Assembly: GCA_020247545.1 (NCBI GenBank)
Contig: JADCIX010000046.1
Location: forward strand, 62,001 to 126,000
Length of the DNA stretch: 64,000 nucleotides
Origin: Rhodocyclaceae bacterium
GTDB taxonomy: Bacteria; Pseudomonadota; Gammaproteobacteria; Burkholderiales; Usitatibacteraceae
Reading direction: 5' to 3'
Shown here: positions 46,149 to 54,282 of the stretch, in pieces
Layout of the letters: each line of letters opens with the position of its first letter
How positions within the stretch are numbered: position 1 is the first letter of the stretch
Notes under the pieces: model-generated
Databases searched by the model: none
Told to the model about the DNA's origin: nothing
The model's input: only the letters and a program-made list of their open reading frames with translations
Program-made: the position numbers and the translations under genes

Positions 46149-46801
46149 CAGGGTGTGGCCAATGGAATCAGAATTTCGTTGCGGCGGAATGGGGGTGGCG
46201 TTAGTGGCATGTTGTAGCGCGCTAGTTGTGGCAAACCGCTGGCCGACAAACTCGCCTTTGCCATCCATTCGTTGAGCTGTGCGGTTTTCTCTGCAACTTT
46301 TTCTTCGCCAGAAAACCCTGAGAACCGTAGCGCCGCAACCTGTTGCGGCTTCACTTCGCGTAATTTCACCGCCGCGTTTTTTGGTGTGGGAAGAGTTGCC
46401 ATCGTGTATCGACTCGGCATCACAAAATGCATGCGCCAAGTGTCTGGTGCGGCACTGTTGGCAGGTGTCATGGTAACCGGCGCGGTCATGGCGATCTTCT
46501 CCCCGTCGCGTGTCATGGTGACAGGCGCGGTCATGGCAATTTTTTCGCCAGCCGGAGAAGATCGGGCGAGGTTATTGCCAAAGATGTAGTCTGCGATCAG
46601 GCGAAATCCCCGTCCGCTCGCCTCATCCAGCGTACCGCGCACGGTAACCTCGGCGATGATCATTGCGTTGTATTCGCGCAGCTCAAAGTCCCCGTCTTGC
46701 CTAAGCAACTTATAGGCAGGCTCTTCGATGTTGGTAACCGCTTCGATCGTGGCACAGCCGACCAACATAATGACGGTGAGTAGTGAGAGGATGAGTTTCA
46801 T
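46148..46801 (-). CDS. SOUL family heme-binding lipoprotein
   Basis: 217 residues. Lipobox LVGC with Cys16. SOUL segments: DFELREYNAMIIAEV, GFRLIADYIFGNN, then EKIAMTAPVTM twice, and FVMPSRYT. The SOUL fold binds heme or other hydrophobic ligands. The tandem EKIAMTAPVTM is encoded by a 45-base duplication and is also seen in other bacterial SOUL proteins as I recall. First gene of the SOUL/methyltransferase/GDSL operon. Confidence 0.92.
   Translation of the reverse strand: MKLILSLLTVIMLVGCATIEAVTNIEEPAYKLLRQDGDFELREYNAMIIAEVTVRGTLDEASGRGFRLIADYIFGNNLARSSPAGEKIAMTAPVTMTRDGEKIAMTAPVTMTPANSAAPDTWRMHFVMPSRYTMATLPTPKNAAVKLREVKPQQVAALRFSGFSGEEKVAEKTAQLNEWMAKASLSASGLPQLARYNMPLTPPPFRRNEILIPLATP
46465..46554 (-). 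repeat. 45-bp tandem duplication inside the SOUL gene
   Basis: Units at 46465-46509 and 46510-46554 encode the doubled GEKIAMTAPVTMT segment. Synonymous differences show the duplication is not very recent. Confidence 0.85.
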
Positions 46802-47011
46802 AACAACTTTCTGAAGTGCGTGGATGTTGGTTCGGGTAGGAGGATGTACGGCGCACAGGTCTATTTTGCGAGAAAATATTGTACGCGTATGGTGCCAGAT
46901 GCAAATTCCTAAGATTTGGCACGTGGGAGCTAGAAAAAAACGCGAATGAGCCTAGGTGTGGTGGGTTACGCACTGGGCGCGCTATGGCAATACCGTTTCG
47001 GAGAACTTGAC

Positions 47012-48136
47012 ATGAAATATGCTGCGCTCACCGGCTGGGGCAAATGCCTGCCGCCTGCGGTCTTGACCAACGACGATCTATCGACGTTCTTGCCGACCGA
47101 TGATGCTTGGATCGTTCAGCGGACCGGTATGAAGGAGCGGCGCATCTCCCATGTATGTGGGTTGGAGCTCTCATATGTGGCCGCCCAACGTGCGCTCGCG
47201 TGCGCCGGCATTGAGGCAGCCGATGTTGATTTCATCATTTATGGCAGCTGCAGCTTTGATGAACACGTGCCGAATACAGCATCGGGCTTACAGGCCAGAC
47301 TAGGTGCAAACAAAGCTGCTGCCATGGACGTGAATACCGCCTGCACGAGTTTTTTGTATGGCATGTCAACTGCAACTGCCTTTATTCAATCGGGTGTCGC
47401 GAAGAACGTTCTCGTCGTTGGTGTGGAACACATCTCAAAATTTATGGATTGGCAGAATCGCAACGTATCGGTCCTGTTTGGAGATGGTGCGGCCGCTGCG
47501 GTGTTTCAAGCCTCTAACAAGCCGGAAGGCGTTATCGCGCAAAAACTACAGTGTTACGCAGACGCGCGGCAAACATTGCGGGTCCGCGGCAAAGGTGCGC
47601 TCTACTCGAACGTTGGTGTGTATTACGGCGACACCCGCTGGGACTTTGATGGGCAAGAAATCTTCAAGAAGGCCGTCACGGGGATGGGCGACGCGTCGGT
47701 CGCGGTGCTTGAACAAGCCGGTGTCACCATCGAGGATGTTGATCTGGTGGTTCCGCATCAAGCCAACTTGCGCATCATCGAAGCGGTCGCTAAACGAGCC
47801 GGTGCGAGTATGGATAAGGTGTTTTTGACTGTCCACAAGTACGGCAACATGAGTGCGGCAACCGCGCCGGTTGCCCTCGTTGATGCGCTTGATGAAGGGC
47901 GCGTGAAGCCCGGTGGATTGGTGCTGATCCCGGCATTTGGTGCGGGCCTTACGCTGTCTGCGCATCTTGTGCGCTGGGGAGGGCGCGTGACACCAATTGC
48001 GACCTCAGACGCTGAGCTTCCGCCCTGTGACAGGACCGCGCTTGAGATGGTGCGGGAGTTGATGGCAATCAAGTCGCCTCATGAGCGTTCAGAAGTCGGT
48101 CTGATGAACGTCAAGTTTTTTGAGGCGGGCCCTTGA
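47012..48136 (+). CDS. 3-oxoacyl-ACP synthase III (FabH-like)
   Basis: KAS III-type thiolase-fold condensing enzyme, 374 residues. Catalytic triad Cys111 (NTACTSF), His249 (VPHQAN) and Asn279 (YGNMS), with spacing close to E. coli FabH. An extra 40 residues follow the usual FabH end. The ATG at 47012 has GGAG upstream; the first ATG at 46946 would add 22 unlikely residues. No fab cluster is adjacent, so it may be a specialised paralogue (beta-ketoacyl synthase for a non-housekeeping acyl chain). Confidence 0.9.
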   Translation: MKYAALTGWGKCLPPAVLTNDDLSTFLPTDDAWIVQRTGMKERRISHVCGLELSYVAAQRALACAGIEAADVDFIIYGSCSFDEHVPNTASGLQARLGANKAAAMDVNTACTSFLYGMSTATAFIQSGVAKNVLVVGVEHISKFMDWQNRNVSVLFGDGAAAAVFQASNKPEGVIAQKLQCYADARQTLRVRGKGALYSNVGVYYGDTRWDFDGQEIFKKAVTGMGDASVAVLEQAGVTIEDVDLVVPHQANLRIIEAVAKRAGASMDKVFLTVHKYGNMSAATAPVALVDALDEGRVKPGGLVLIPAFGAGLTLSAHLVRWGGRVTPIATSDAELPPCDRTALEMVRELMAIKSPHERSEVGLMNVKFFEAGP

Positions 48137-48282
48137 GCATTAGCCTGCGTCACCTCGGGTATTTGAGCGCCTAGCCGAGCGGGCGCAGCCCATCATCGAG
48201 GTAGACTGTTTTGATTTTGGACATAGGTCGTCGTGTCCTCCAAGGGTGCACCACCACACAACGCAATGCAGAAAGAGGCTAA

Positions 48283-48414
48283 TCAGATGTGTTCGCCCCA
48301 GAGCTTCTTTCGCAGATCTTTCCAGTGATGCTTGCTCAAATAGTTGGCAGACTTGCCCTTTAGTTTGCCTACAAAGTTAGAGATGGCCTTAGCTGATGGA
48401 ATTGACAACGGTTC
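48283..48414 (-). pseudogene. IS200/IS605-like Y1 transposase remnant
   Basis: The encoded segment ISNFVGKLKGKSANYL then LRKKLWGEH matches the helix-strand region of IS200-type TnpA, where the genuine protein continues WxxGYFV. Here a stop follows GEHI at once. No HUH motif or catalytic Tyr is visible, and the surrounding 48140-48600 carries no intact ORF, so this is a decayed fragment. Confidence 0.55.
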
Positions 48415-48603
48415 AGTGAACGTCCTTGCGCAACGGCGGTGAGTTTGGCGGAATCGACCGCCAGCCAGCCTTTGCCGACGACCGCTCGCCTCAGACCCGA
48501 GTCCACAAAATTCAATGCAAATCAATATGACTCTCTGGGCGTTCGAAGATTTGCAGGACAGCTCCATATCGCTGCGCGACTGCCTCGAAAGATACCGGCG
48601 TCC

Positions 48604-48918
48604 TCACTTCCGTTTGGGGTACGAGTTTGCGACCATTACAGCCGCCATTACGACAACCAAGAAGAGCAGCACCATCAGCGCAACAAGCCGTCCGGCGTTC
48701 TCAGGAAACGCGACAGCAGTGGTACCGAATCCGGCGGTACAAAGTGGAAGCGCAAGTAACACGTTTCCAACACGTCGATTGAGCCGCGTCGTTTCCGCCT
48801 CCCCGCCGGGAGGTAAGAACGTAACGATCCTTTTAGGGCCAGCACCTCGTACCAACAGCGCCAATATGAGCAACATCGGTGAGACGGCCAACCCAGCGAC
48901 AGCAAGCAGCATATCCAT
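48604..48918 (-). CDS. Small integral membrane protein, hypothetical
   Basis: 104 residues with three hydrophobic segments (about 3-22, 50-66 and 78-96). The region between the first two is basic and hydrophilic. No family recognised; likely a small inner-membrane protein. Confidence 0.6.
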   Translation of the reverse strand: MDMLLAVAGLAVSPMLLILALLVRGAGPKRIVTFLPPGGEAETTRLNRRVGNVLLALPLCTAGFGTTAVAFPENAGRLVALMVLLFLVVVMAAVMVANSYPKRK

Positions 48919-48975
48919 GAAGATACCCAGAGTGATCCAAACTGCAGACTAAAGGCAACTCCCCACATTCATAAC

Positions 48976-49005
48976 AATAATGCCCGTCGGTTGACGGGCA
49001 TTATT
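48976..49005. terminator. Terminator between the membrane protein and DUF1838 genes
   Basis: AATAATGCCCGTC pairs perfectly with GACGGGCATTATT (13 bp) around GGTT. It lies downstream of the DUF1838 stop on the minus strand. Confidence 0.85.
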
Positions 49006-49031
49006 TGCTTCGTGTTGCCAGTCTTCGATGG

Positions 49032-49964
49032 TTACTTTGCTGCTGCAGGTTTGGCAGCCGCCGCTTTTTTCTTTTCCATAATCTTCTTGAAGTCCGTCCA
49101 GGATGTTTCGTTCGGGCGGGTGTCGTCGGTCGGCGGTGCGTTCTTGTAAATCGGCCAGTTGGTTTCGATTTCCTTGCGGATGCCTTCTGGCATCGCAGCG
49201 TATCCGCCCTTAAGTTTCTTGCCGGTGCCGGAATAGATTACGTAACCAACACGGTCACCCATCTTCATCCAAGGTAAGAATTTTACGATACGCGTCCAAG
49301 CAATGCCGGGGTAGGTCGTCGTTTTGGTTGGGTCGAGTAGTTCATCTCTATCTACAACAAAGTTAAATATCTCCATCGCTTGATACGTGCCGCCAATGTA
49401 TTCTTGGTAGTCACCAGCCAGCGGGTTGCTGTAGAACAACGGAAATTCATTGGTGATGATGAACTTGTCTTCGAGTTGTTTGCCGCGAAACTTCGCCGGG
49501 CCGCTCTCACCTCTTGCCCAGCTGATGCCACGCCCGTTGACCGGATCATTCGCGATATGTTGAACCTCGACCTCTTCACCCGTCCAAGGGTTTTTCCAAG
49601 TCCGGACGACTTGGTTTGTGACCGGGTCTAGGTAGAACAGTACTTCGCGCGAAACGTGACGCCAGCCGTAGCCCTTCACCGGATCTTGGAAGCCCTTGGA
49701 GGTACGGATATTCATTCCCCAATAGGTGAACAGGTGTCGGTCTTTTTCGCCGGGCACACGGGAAAACACTTTGCCTTCCCAGTAGTACACAATTTCTTCG
49801 CCATCCTTCAGGCTGGACTGAATCTTGCGGTCCATTTTTACGACATCGTCGGGATTATTGATGTCGAATTGCGTGGGCGCTGCGGATTTCTGCGCGCTGG
49901 CAAGCGGGGAAATGCTGATCACCAACGAGGCGGCACACAGCATCACAAGTTTGGACAGTTTCAT
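49032..49964 (-). CDS. DUF1838 family exported protein
   Basis: 310 residues with a signal peptide (1-24, ending ASAQ). Segments such as EEIVYYWEGKVFSRVPGEKDRHLF, GYGWRHVSREVLFYLDP and NEFPLFYSN fit DUF1838. The last 15 residues are Lys/Ala-rich. AAGGAG lies just before the ATG at 49964, so longer starts are rejected. Function unknown; divergent from the next gene. Confidence 0.87.
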   Translation of the reverse strand: MKLSKLVMLCAASLVISISPLASAQKSAAPTQFDINNPDDVVKMDRKIQSSLKDGEEIVYYWEGKVFSRVPGEKDRHLFTYWGMNIRTSKGFQDPVKGYGWRHVSREVLFYLDPVTNQVVRTWKNPWTGEEVEVQHIANDPVNGRGISWARGESGPAKFRGKQLEDKFIITNEFPLFYSNPLAGDYQEYIGGTYQAMEIFNFVVDRDELLDPTKTTTYPGIAWTRIVKFLPWMKMGDRVGYVIYSGTGKKLKGGYAAMPEGIRKEIETNWPIYKNAPPTDDTRPNETSWTDFKKIMEKKKAAAAKPAAAK

Positions 49965-50052
49965 GTAATTCTCCTTCAGTTGTCCGGACAAATTTTCAAC
50001 ACGATACAATACTTTGGCAAACTTTGCTCAAGTCGTTTTTTTCGGGGGGTGT

Positions 50053-50829
50053 ATGGCGGCAGTTATCAAATGGATGGTAGTTAGCCTTTGTCTATTTTTT
50101 TCCGCATTGGTGCCTGGGCAGAACCCACCTGCCCCGTCGGGCGGGCTGACGGCTAAACACATACTGCAAATAGCGGTGGCGGCATCCGGCGGGGACACCT
50201 GGCAACAACCAAAAACCTTGATGCTCAAGGGGGACGCAGTCTGGACGCCTTACGGGAAAACCGACGCGGCCCACCAGATGAAATTTGATGATTACGCCAT
50301 GTATCGGGTGTTTCCGACAGAAAATGACTCGGCGCGGCAGGCGAGTGGCAAGGTGCGCTTTGATGCCAAGCAGGGCGAAAACGTGTTTATGCAGCTCATC
50401 TTCGATAGCAAAGCGACACACAACTTCTTGAGCGAGCAAGCCAAACCCTACCAAAAGCACTTCTCGTGGAGCAACAACTTCGGCTTTGGCATCTTGCGAT
50501 TTGCCGATCGCGACGGGTTTCAGGTGGATCGGCTAGTCGACGATCAGATTGAGGGCGAGCTTTGTTACGTCGTGCAAATCACCGACCCGAAGAAACAGGT
50601 CACGACGTTTTTTATCGACCAGCAGAATAAATACATCCGCAGTGTGGCCTTCACCACGGACGTGGGATTTCATCACCGTATTTATTCAGACTTCAAGCGA
50701 GCGCCCAACGTCGACTTTGTGCAGCCGACACGGGTGCGACTTTATTTCGATGGCATCAAGTGGATGGACATCTTCTGGCGTCAGTTCAAAGTGAACGAGC
50801 CGATTGCGGACAGCGTGTTTGTGAAGTAG
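50053..50829 (+). CDS. Exported beta-rich hypothetical protein
   Basis: 258 residues. Signal peptide at about residues 1-28 (ending VPGQ). The remainder is predicted beta-sheet, with DRDGFQVDRLVDDQIEGELCYVVQI and the closing YFDGIKWMDIFWRQF resembling the outer-membrane-lipoprotein-sorting (LolA-like) fold only loosely. Divergent from the DUF1838 gene with 88 bases between the starts, which suggests shared control. Confidence 0.75.
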   Translation: MAAVIKWMVVSLCLFFSALVPGQNPPAPSGGLTAKHILQIAVAASGGDTWQQPKTLMLKGDAVWTPYGKTDAAHQMKFDDYAMYRVFPTENDSARQASGKVRFDAKQGENVFMQLIFDSKATHNFLSEQAKPYQKHFSWSNNFGFGILRFADRDGFQVDRLVDDQIEGELCYVVQITDPKKQVTTFFIDQQNKYIRSVAFTTDVGFHHRIYSDFKRAPNVDFVQPTRVRLYFDGIKWMDIFWRQFKVNEPIADSVFVK

Positions 50830-50850
50830 CGGCTACTGCGTGAGAAAGCA

Positions 50851-51177
50851 CTAAGCCGCTTTTGGTGCAGTCGCTTCCGTATTCCAAGCGTCAAAGTCGC
50901 ACATGTTGGCGTCAAAAGTCGCGGTAGTGAGTACCGGCTTCTCGCGCAGGCTGTGTTCGACGTCATGAAACGTTTTGGCAAGATCCAAACTCATTTTGGC
51001 GAGGCTTCTGGCGTCAACCGGCATCTTCGCCGAGTTGTCGCTGATCACGACTGAGCCCGAAACCAGTTGAATAAACAGCCGTTCGGCGGTGGCGACGACG
51101 GGATTAACGGGGCCACCGCCGACAGGTGCGGGGGCGGCGGCAGGGGCGGGGCGGGCGGGGGCAGCGGCTGCTGACAT
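50851..51177 (-). CDS. Hypothetical small Ala/Pro-rich protein
   Basis: 108 residues. The first 30 are Ala/Pro/Gly low complexity; the rest (VATAERLFIQLVSGSVVISDNSAKMPVDARSLAKMSLDLAKTFHDVEH) looks like a helical domain. No family recognised and no signal peptide. Converges on the previous gene. Confidence 0.5.
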   Translation of the reverse strand: MSAAAAPARPAPAAAPAPVGGGPVNPVVATAERLFIQLVSGSVVISDNSAKMPVDARSLAKMSLDLAKTFHDVEHSLREKPVLTTATFDANMCDFDAWNTEATAPKAA

Positions 51178-51295
51178 GATGAGTATCCAAGTTACAAGAC
51201 GTCATGCATCGTACTCCAAAACGACAGTGACCGGAAGTCGCTTTAGCAGTCGAAAACATCGACCATTTGCGGTCGCCCCCGTTTTGCTCTCCCGT

Positions 51296-51928
51296 TCAGG
51301 CCGCCACTCGCGCCACCACTGCTCGGGCGGGCTTTGCCATCGCGCTGAGGAACAGCGGCGAAACAAGCCACGCTTGCAGCCAGCGCTGCAAGTTTGGGTA
51401 GGGGGCGTTGCTAAACCAGATGGGGTCGACGGCGGCAAACTGCCGGATGAACGGGAAAATCGCCGCGTCAACCCAGCGAATCTGACCGCCGCCGAGGAAT
51501 GTCTGGACGGTTAGTCGCGCCTCAAGTGTTGCCAAGAACCGCTCTCCTTCGCGCCGATAGTCGGTCGCCGAGCGTTCTGGATAACGGTTGGGATATTTGT
51601 ACCGATCGAGCGCACGTTTGAATTCAGCGTCATTTGTTCGAATCAACGTTGCGGCCTCGTCGGCATTCATCTCCAACCAGCCGTCAGGATCATGCTGCGC
51701 CAGCGCCCAGCGCATGATGTCGATGCTTTCTTCAATCACACTGCCATCCGCCAGTTGTAGTACCGGCACCGTACCCTTGGGTGAGATCGCCAACATTTCA
51801 GCCGGCTTATCCCGCAGCGACACCTCGTGCTCGGTGACAGTCACGCCGGCGGTCGCAATTGCGAGCCGCGCACGAATGGCATAAGGACAGCGCCGGAAGG
51901 TGTAGAGCAGAGGCAGGGGCTGAGACAC
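51296..51928 (-). CDS. Glutathione S-transferase family protein
   Basis: 210 residues. The thioredoxin-fold N-domain has FRRCPYAIRARLA, in which the Cys-Pro is the likely redox or glutathione site, then PKGTVPVLQL and EESIDIMRW. The helical C-domain begins near residue 90. The GTG at 51928 lies 11 bases after the preceding amidohydrolase stop; a longer ORF from 52027 overlaps that gene and is rejected. Probably co-transcribed with the amidohydrolase. Confidence 0.85.
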   Translation of the reverse strand: MSQPLPLLYTFRRCPYAIRARLAIATAGVTVTEHEVSLRDKPAEMLAISPKGTVPVLQLADGSVIEESIDIMRWALAQHDPDGWLEMNADEAATLIRTNDAEFKRALDRYKYPNRYPERSATDYRREGERFLATLEARLTVQTFLGGGQIRWVDAAIFPFIRQFAAVDPIWFSNAPYPNLQRWLQAWLVSPLFLSAMAKPARAVVARVAA

Positions 51929-51938
51929 GCCTAGCCAA

Positions 51939-53573
51939 TTATCGCTGGGCCACGTACGCGGGGCCGCGCAACGCCTGCCCGTTACGCGCGCCGGTGTGTT
52001 TGCCGTTCTCCGCCGTGACCACGCCATTGATCAGGACGTAATCAAAGCCGACGGAAAACTGGTGCGGCTGCTCGAAGGTCGCCTTATCGGCGACAGTCGT
52101 TTCATCAAAGATCACAATATCGGCCGCGAAGCCTTCGCGCAACAGACCGCGATCCTTCAATTGAAATTTCTGCGCCGCCAACGATGTCATGCGGCGCACC
52201 GCGTCTTCCAGTCGAATAACCTTTTCTTCGCGAACATATTTACCAAGCACTCGCGCGTTGGTGCCATAGCTGCGAGGATGGGGCTGGCCTTTGCCGTTTT
52301 GTACGCCGCCGTCGGCACCGATCATGTTGAATGGGTAAGCCATGAAGTACTTCACGTCATCCTCGCTCATGCCATGAAACACCATCTGTGCGCCGCCGGC
52401 AATCATGAGATCGAGCATGGTTTCAATTTCTGGTGCGAGCCCCGCGGGCCGACCGCGGGCAAGGTTAATCGCCGCGATACTCTTGCCATTCAATGACGGA
52501 TCGGCAGCGTGGCGGGCGACTACCGCATAAGCAAAATTCGGACGTTTCGACGCGTTGGCGTTGCGCAACATTTCAGCGGCGATCTTGCTGCGAGTTGCAG
52601 GGTCAATCAACCGCTTCTTGATATCGTCGTTACCCCCCTCCATCGCCCACTCGGGCAGCATCACACTGAGGCTCGTGCTGCTGGCGGTGTATGGGTATTG
52701 GTCGATGGTCACATCCAGCCCGTCACGTCGTGCTTGTTCAATCAGCTCAAGCGTTTCGCGGGATCGACCCCAGTTGGCCGGGGCGCTGACTTTGAAGTGG
52801 GACACCTGCACCGGCATATTGGCCGCGCGCCCGATGTCTAGCGCTTCGTTGATGGCTTCAGTAACTTTGCTGCCTTCGTTACGAATGTGAGAGGCATAGA
52901 GGCCGTGATGTTTGGCTGCAACTTTGGCGAGGCCGACCACCTCGGCAGTATCGCTGTAGACGCCCGGTAAATATATGAGTCCGGTTGAGAGACCAACCGC
53001 GCCGTCCTTCATAGCTGTTTCAACCAAAGCCTCCATCTTGCGTTGGTCGTCGGTCGTGGCCGGGCGATTGGCAAGCCCCATGGTTTGGCGGCGCACGGTG
53101 TTGTGGCCTACCAAGGAAGCCACATTTATCGATGTTCGCGAAGAATCAATCTTGGCAAAAAACTCCTTTAGGCTGTCGGCAGACCCACCGCAGTTGCCGG
53201 TGATGACGGTGGTCACACCGTTATGGATGAAGTTGTCGGTCGTCGGTGTTTCAAACAACCCAAACTCGATGTGTGCATGCACATCAATAAAGCCGGGCGC
53301 GACAATGCGGTTTTTTGCGTCAATCGTTCGGCTGGCGCGCACGTTGTCAAAATTGCCGGCGTTTCCAATGCGGATAATCTTGCCGTCGCGTATCGCCACG
53401 CTCCCGCGCGTCCAGTTGTTGCCCGAGCCGTCGACGATACGACCGTTGGTAATGAGGACATCAGCGACTTCGGTTTTGTTAATGCTCGCGCAACCGGCTC
53501 CAAGCAACACGAGCAAAATAGCACTGGCACTGGCACTGGCAGTGGCGAGTCGCAGAGTCGGTTGATTCTTCAT
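51939..53573 (-). CDS. D-aminoacylase/N-acyl-D-amino-acid deacylase family lipoprotein
   Basis: Zinc amidohydrolase that would remove N-acyl groups from D-amino acids, 544 residues. Lipobox GAGC with Cys28. Metal-site marks: GFIDVHAHIE (His-x-His), GNCGG, YASHIRNEG and VQVSHFK, then MIGADGG with the conserved Asp near 435. The ATG at 53573 has a hydrophobic signal right behind it. The lipid anchor puts it in the periplasm, where it could process D-amino-acid-containing peptides. Confidence 0.9.
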   Translation of the reverse strand: MKNQPTLRLATASASASAILLVLLGAGCASINKTEVADVLITNGRIVDGSGNNWTRGSVAIRDGKIIRIGNAGNFDNVRASRTIDAKNRIVAPGFIDVHAHIEFGLFETPTTDNFIHNGVTTVITGNCGGSADSLKEFFAKIDSSRTSINVASLVGHNTVRRQTMGLANRPATTDDQRKMEALVETAMKDGAVGLSTGLIYLPGVYSDTAEVVGLAKVAAKHHGLYASHIRNEGSKVTEAINEALDIGRAANMPVQVSHFKVSAPANWGRSRETLELIEQARRDGLDVTIDQYPYTASSTSLSVMLPEWAMEGGNDDIKKRLIDPATRSKIAAEMLRNANASKRPNFAYAVVARHAADPSLNGKSIAAINLARGRPAGLAPEIETMLDLMIAGGAQMVFHGMSEDDVKYFMAYPFNMIGADGGVQNGKGQPHPRSYGTNARVLGKYVREEKVIRLEDAVRRMTSLAAQKFQLKDRGLLREGFAADIVIFDETTVADKATFEQPHQFSVGFDYVLINGVVTAENGKHTGARNGQALRGPAYVAQR

Positions 53574-53688
53574 GGTTACTTTTTTCAGAATATTCGAGCT
53601 TGGAATCTGTGCAAATGATAAGCGAGTTATCGTGGCTCGTCGTGCTGTCAACTAACGCGGGGAACTGGAGAGGTTGTTAGAACCGGTG

Positions 53689-54216
53689 ATGGGAGAACTT
53701 AAGGCAAGTGTTGAGATTCAAAGCGCACGTTTGCAGTTGCGGCGTTTCACGTTTGCCGATGCCGCTTTTTTTGTTGAGCTGCTAAACGACCCGGATTGGA
53801 TTCGTTTCATCGGCGATCGCGGCGTTCGTACCGAAGACGACGCCCGTGCATACATGGCCAAGACCTACATTGCGCAGTACGAACGGCTCGGGTACGGTCT
53901 CTACCTCGTTCAGGCTGCGGTGGATTCGACGCCGATCGGTATGTGTGGCCTGATCAAACGCGAAGGGCTGGATGACGTTGATATCGGCTTCGCTTTTCTG
54001 CCGATATTTCGCGGGCAGGGTTACGCACTTGAAGCTGCGACCGCGACGCTGCAATACGGGCGAGATGTGTTGAAGTTAAAACGCGTTGTTGCGATTGCAA
54101 CTCCGGACAATCTGTCTTCGATCGCACTCATGAAAAAAATCGGTATGAAGTTTGAGCGCGCTACGCGGCTTCATGATGATGCGGAAGAACTGGTTGTGTA
54201 TGCGATTGAGTTTTGA
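53689..54216 (+). CDS. GNAT N-acetyltransferase (RimJ/RimL-like)
   Basis: About 175 residues. Opens IQSARLQLRRFTFADAAFF, then GMCGLIKREGLDDVDIGFAFLPIFRGQGYALEAA, whose RGQGYA is the acetyl-CoA loop, then IALMKKIGMKFER. Resembles RimJ/RimL acetyltransferases that modify protein N-termini or small amines. TTG 53674 could also serve as a start. Divergent from the amidohydrolase. Confidence 0.88.
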   Translation: MGELKASVEIQSARLQLRRFTFADAAFFVELLNDPDWIRFIGDRGVRTEDDARAYMAKTYIAQYERLGYGLYLVQAAVDSTPIGMCGLIKREGLDDVDIGFAFLPIFRGQGYALEAATATLQYGRDVLKLKRVVAIATPDNLSSIALMKKIGMKFERATRLHDDAEELVVYAIEF

Positions 54217-54281
54217 AACCCTAATAAAGACGGACGTATTCAAGCAATAGTGTCTGAAGATGCCCGTCTTTATTAGGGTTT
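54216..54281. terminator. Bidirectional terminator with 18-bp perfect stem
   Basis: AAACCCTAATAAAGACGG (54216-54233) pairs perfectly with its complement (54264-54281) around 30 bases. The left arm overlaps the acetyltransferase stop and the right arm overlaps the end of the phosphodiester-glycosidase gene region, so it probably ends both convergent transcripts. Confidence 0.8.
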
Positions 54282-54282
54282 G

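Noticed and set aside
46465-46554. Tandem duplication in the SOUL gene as a novel feature
   Set aside because: The doubled EKIAMTAPV segment is, as I recall, common in bacterial SOUL proteins, so it is a family trait.
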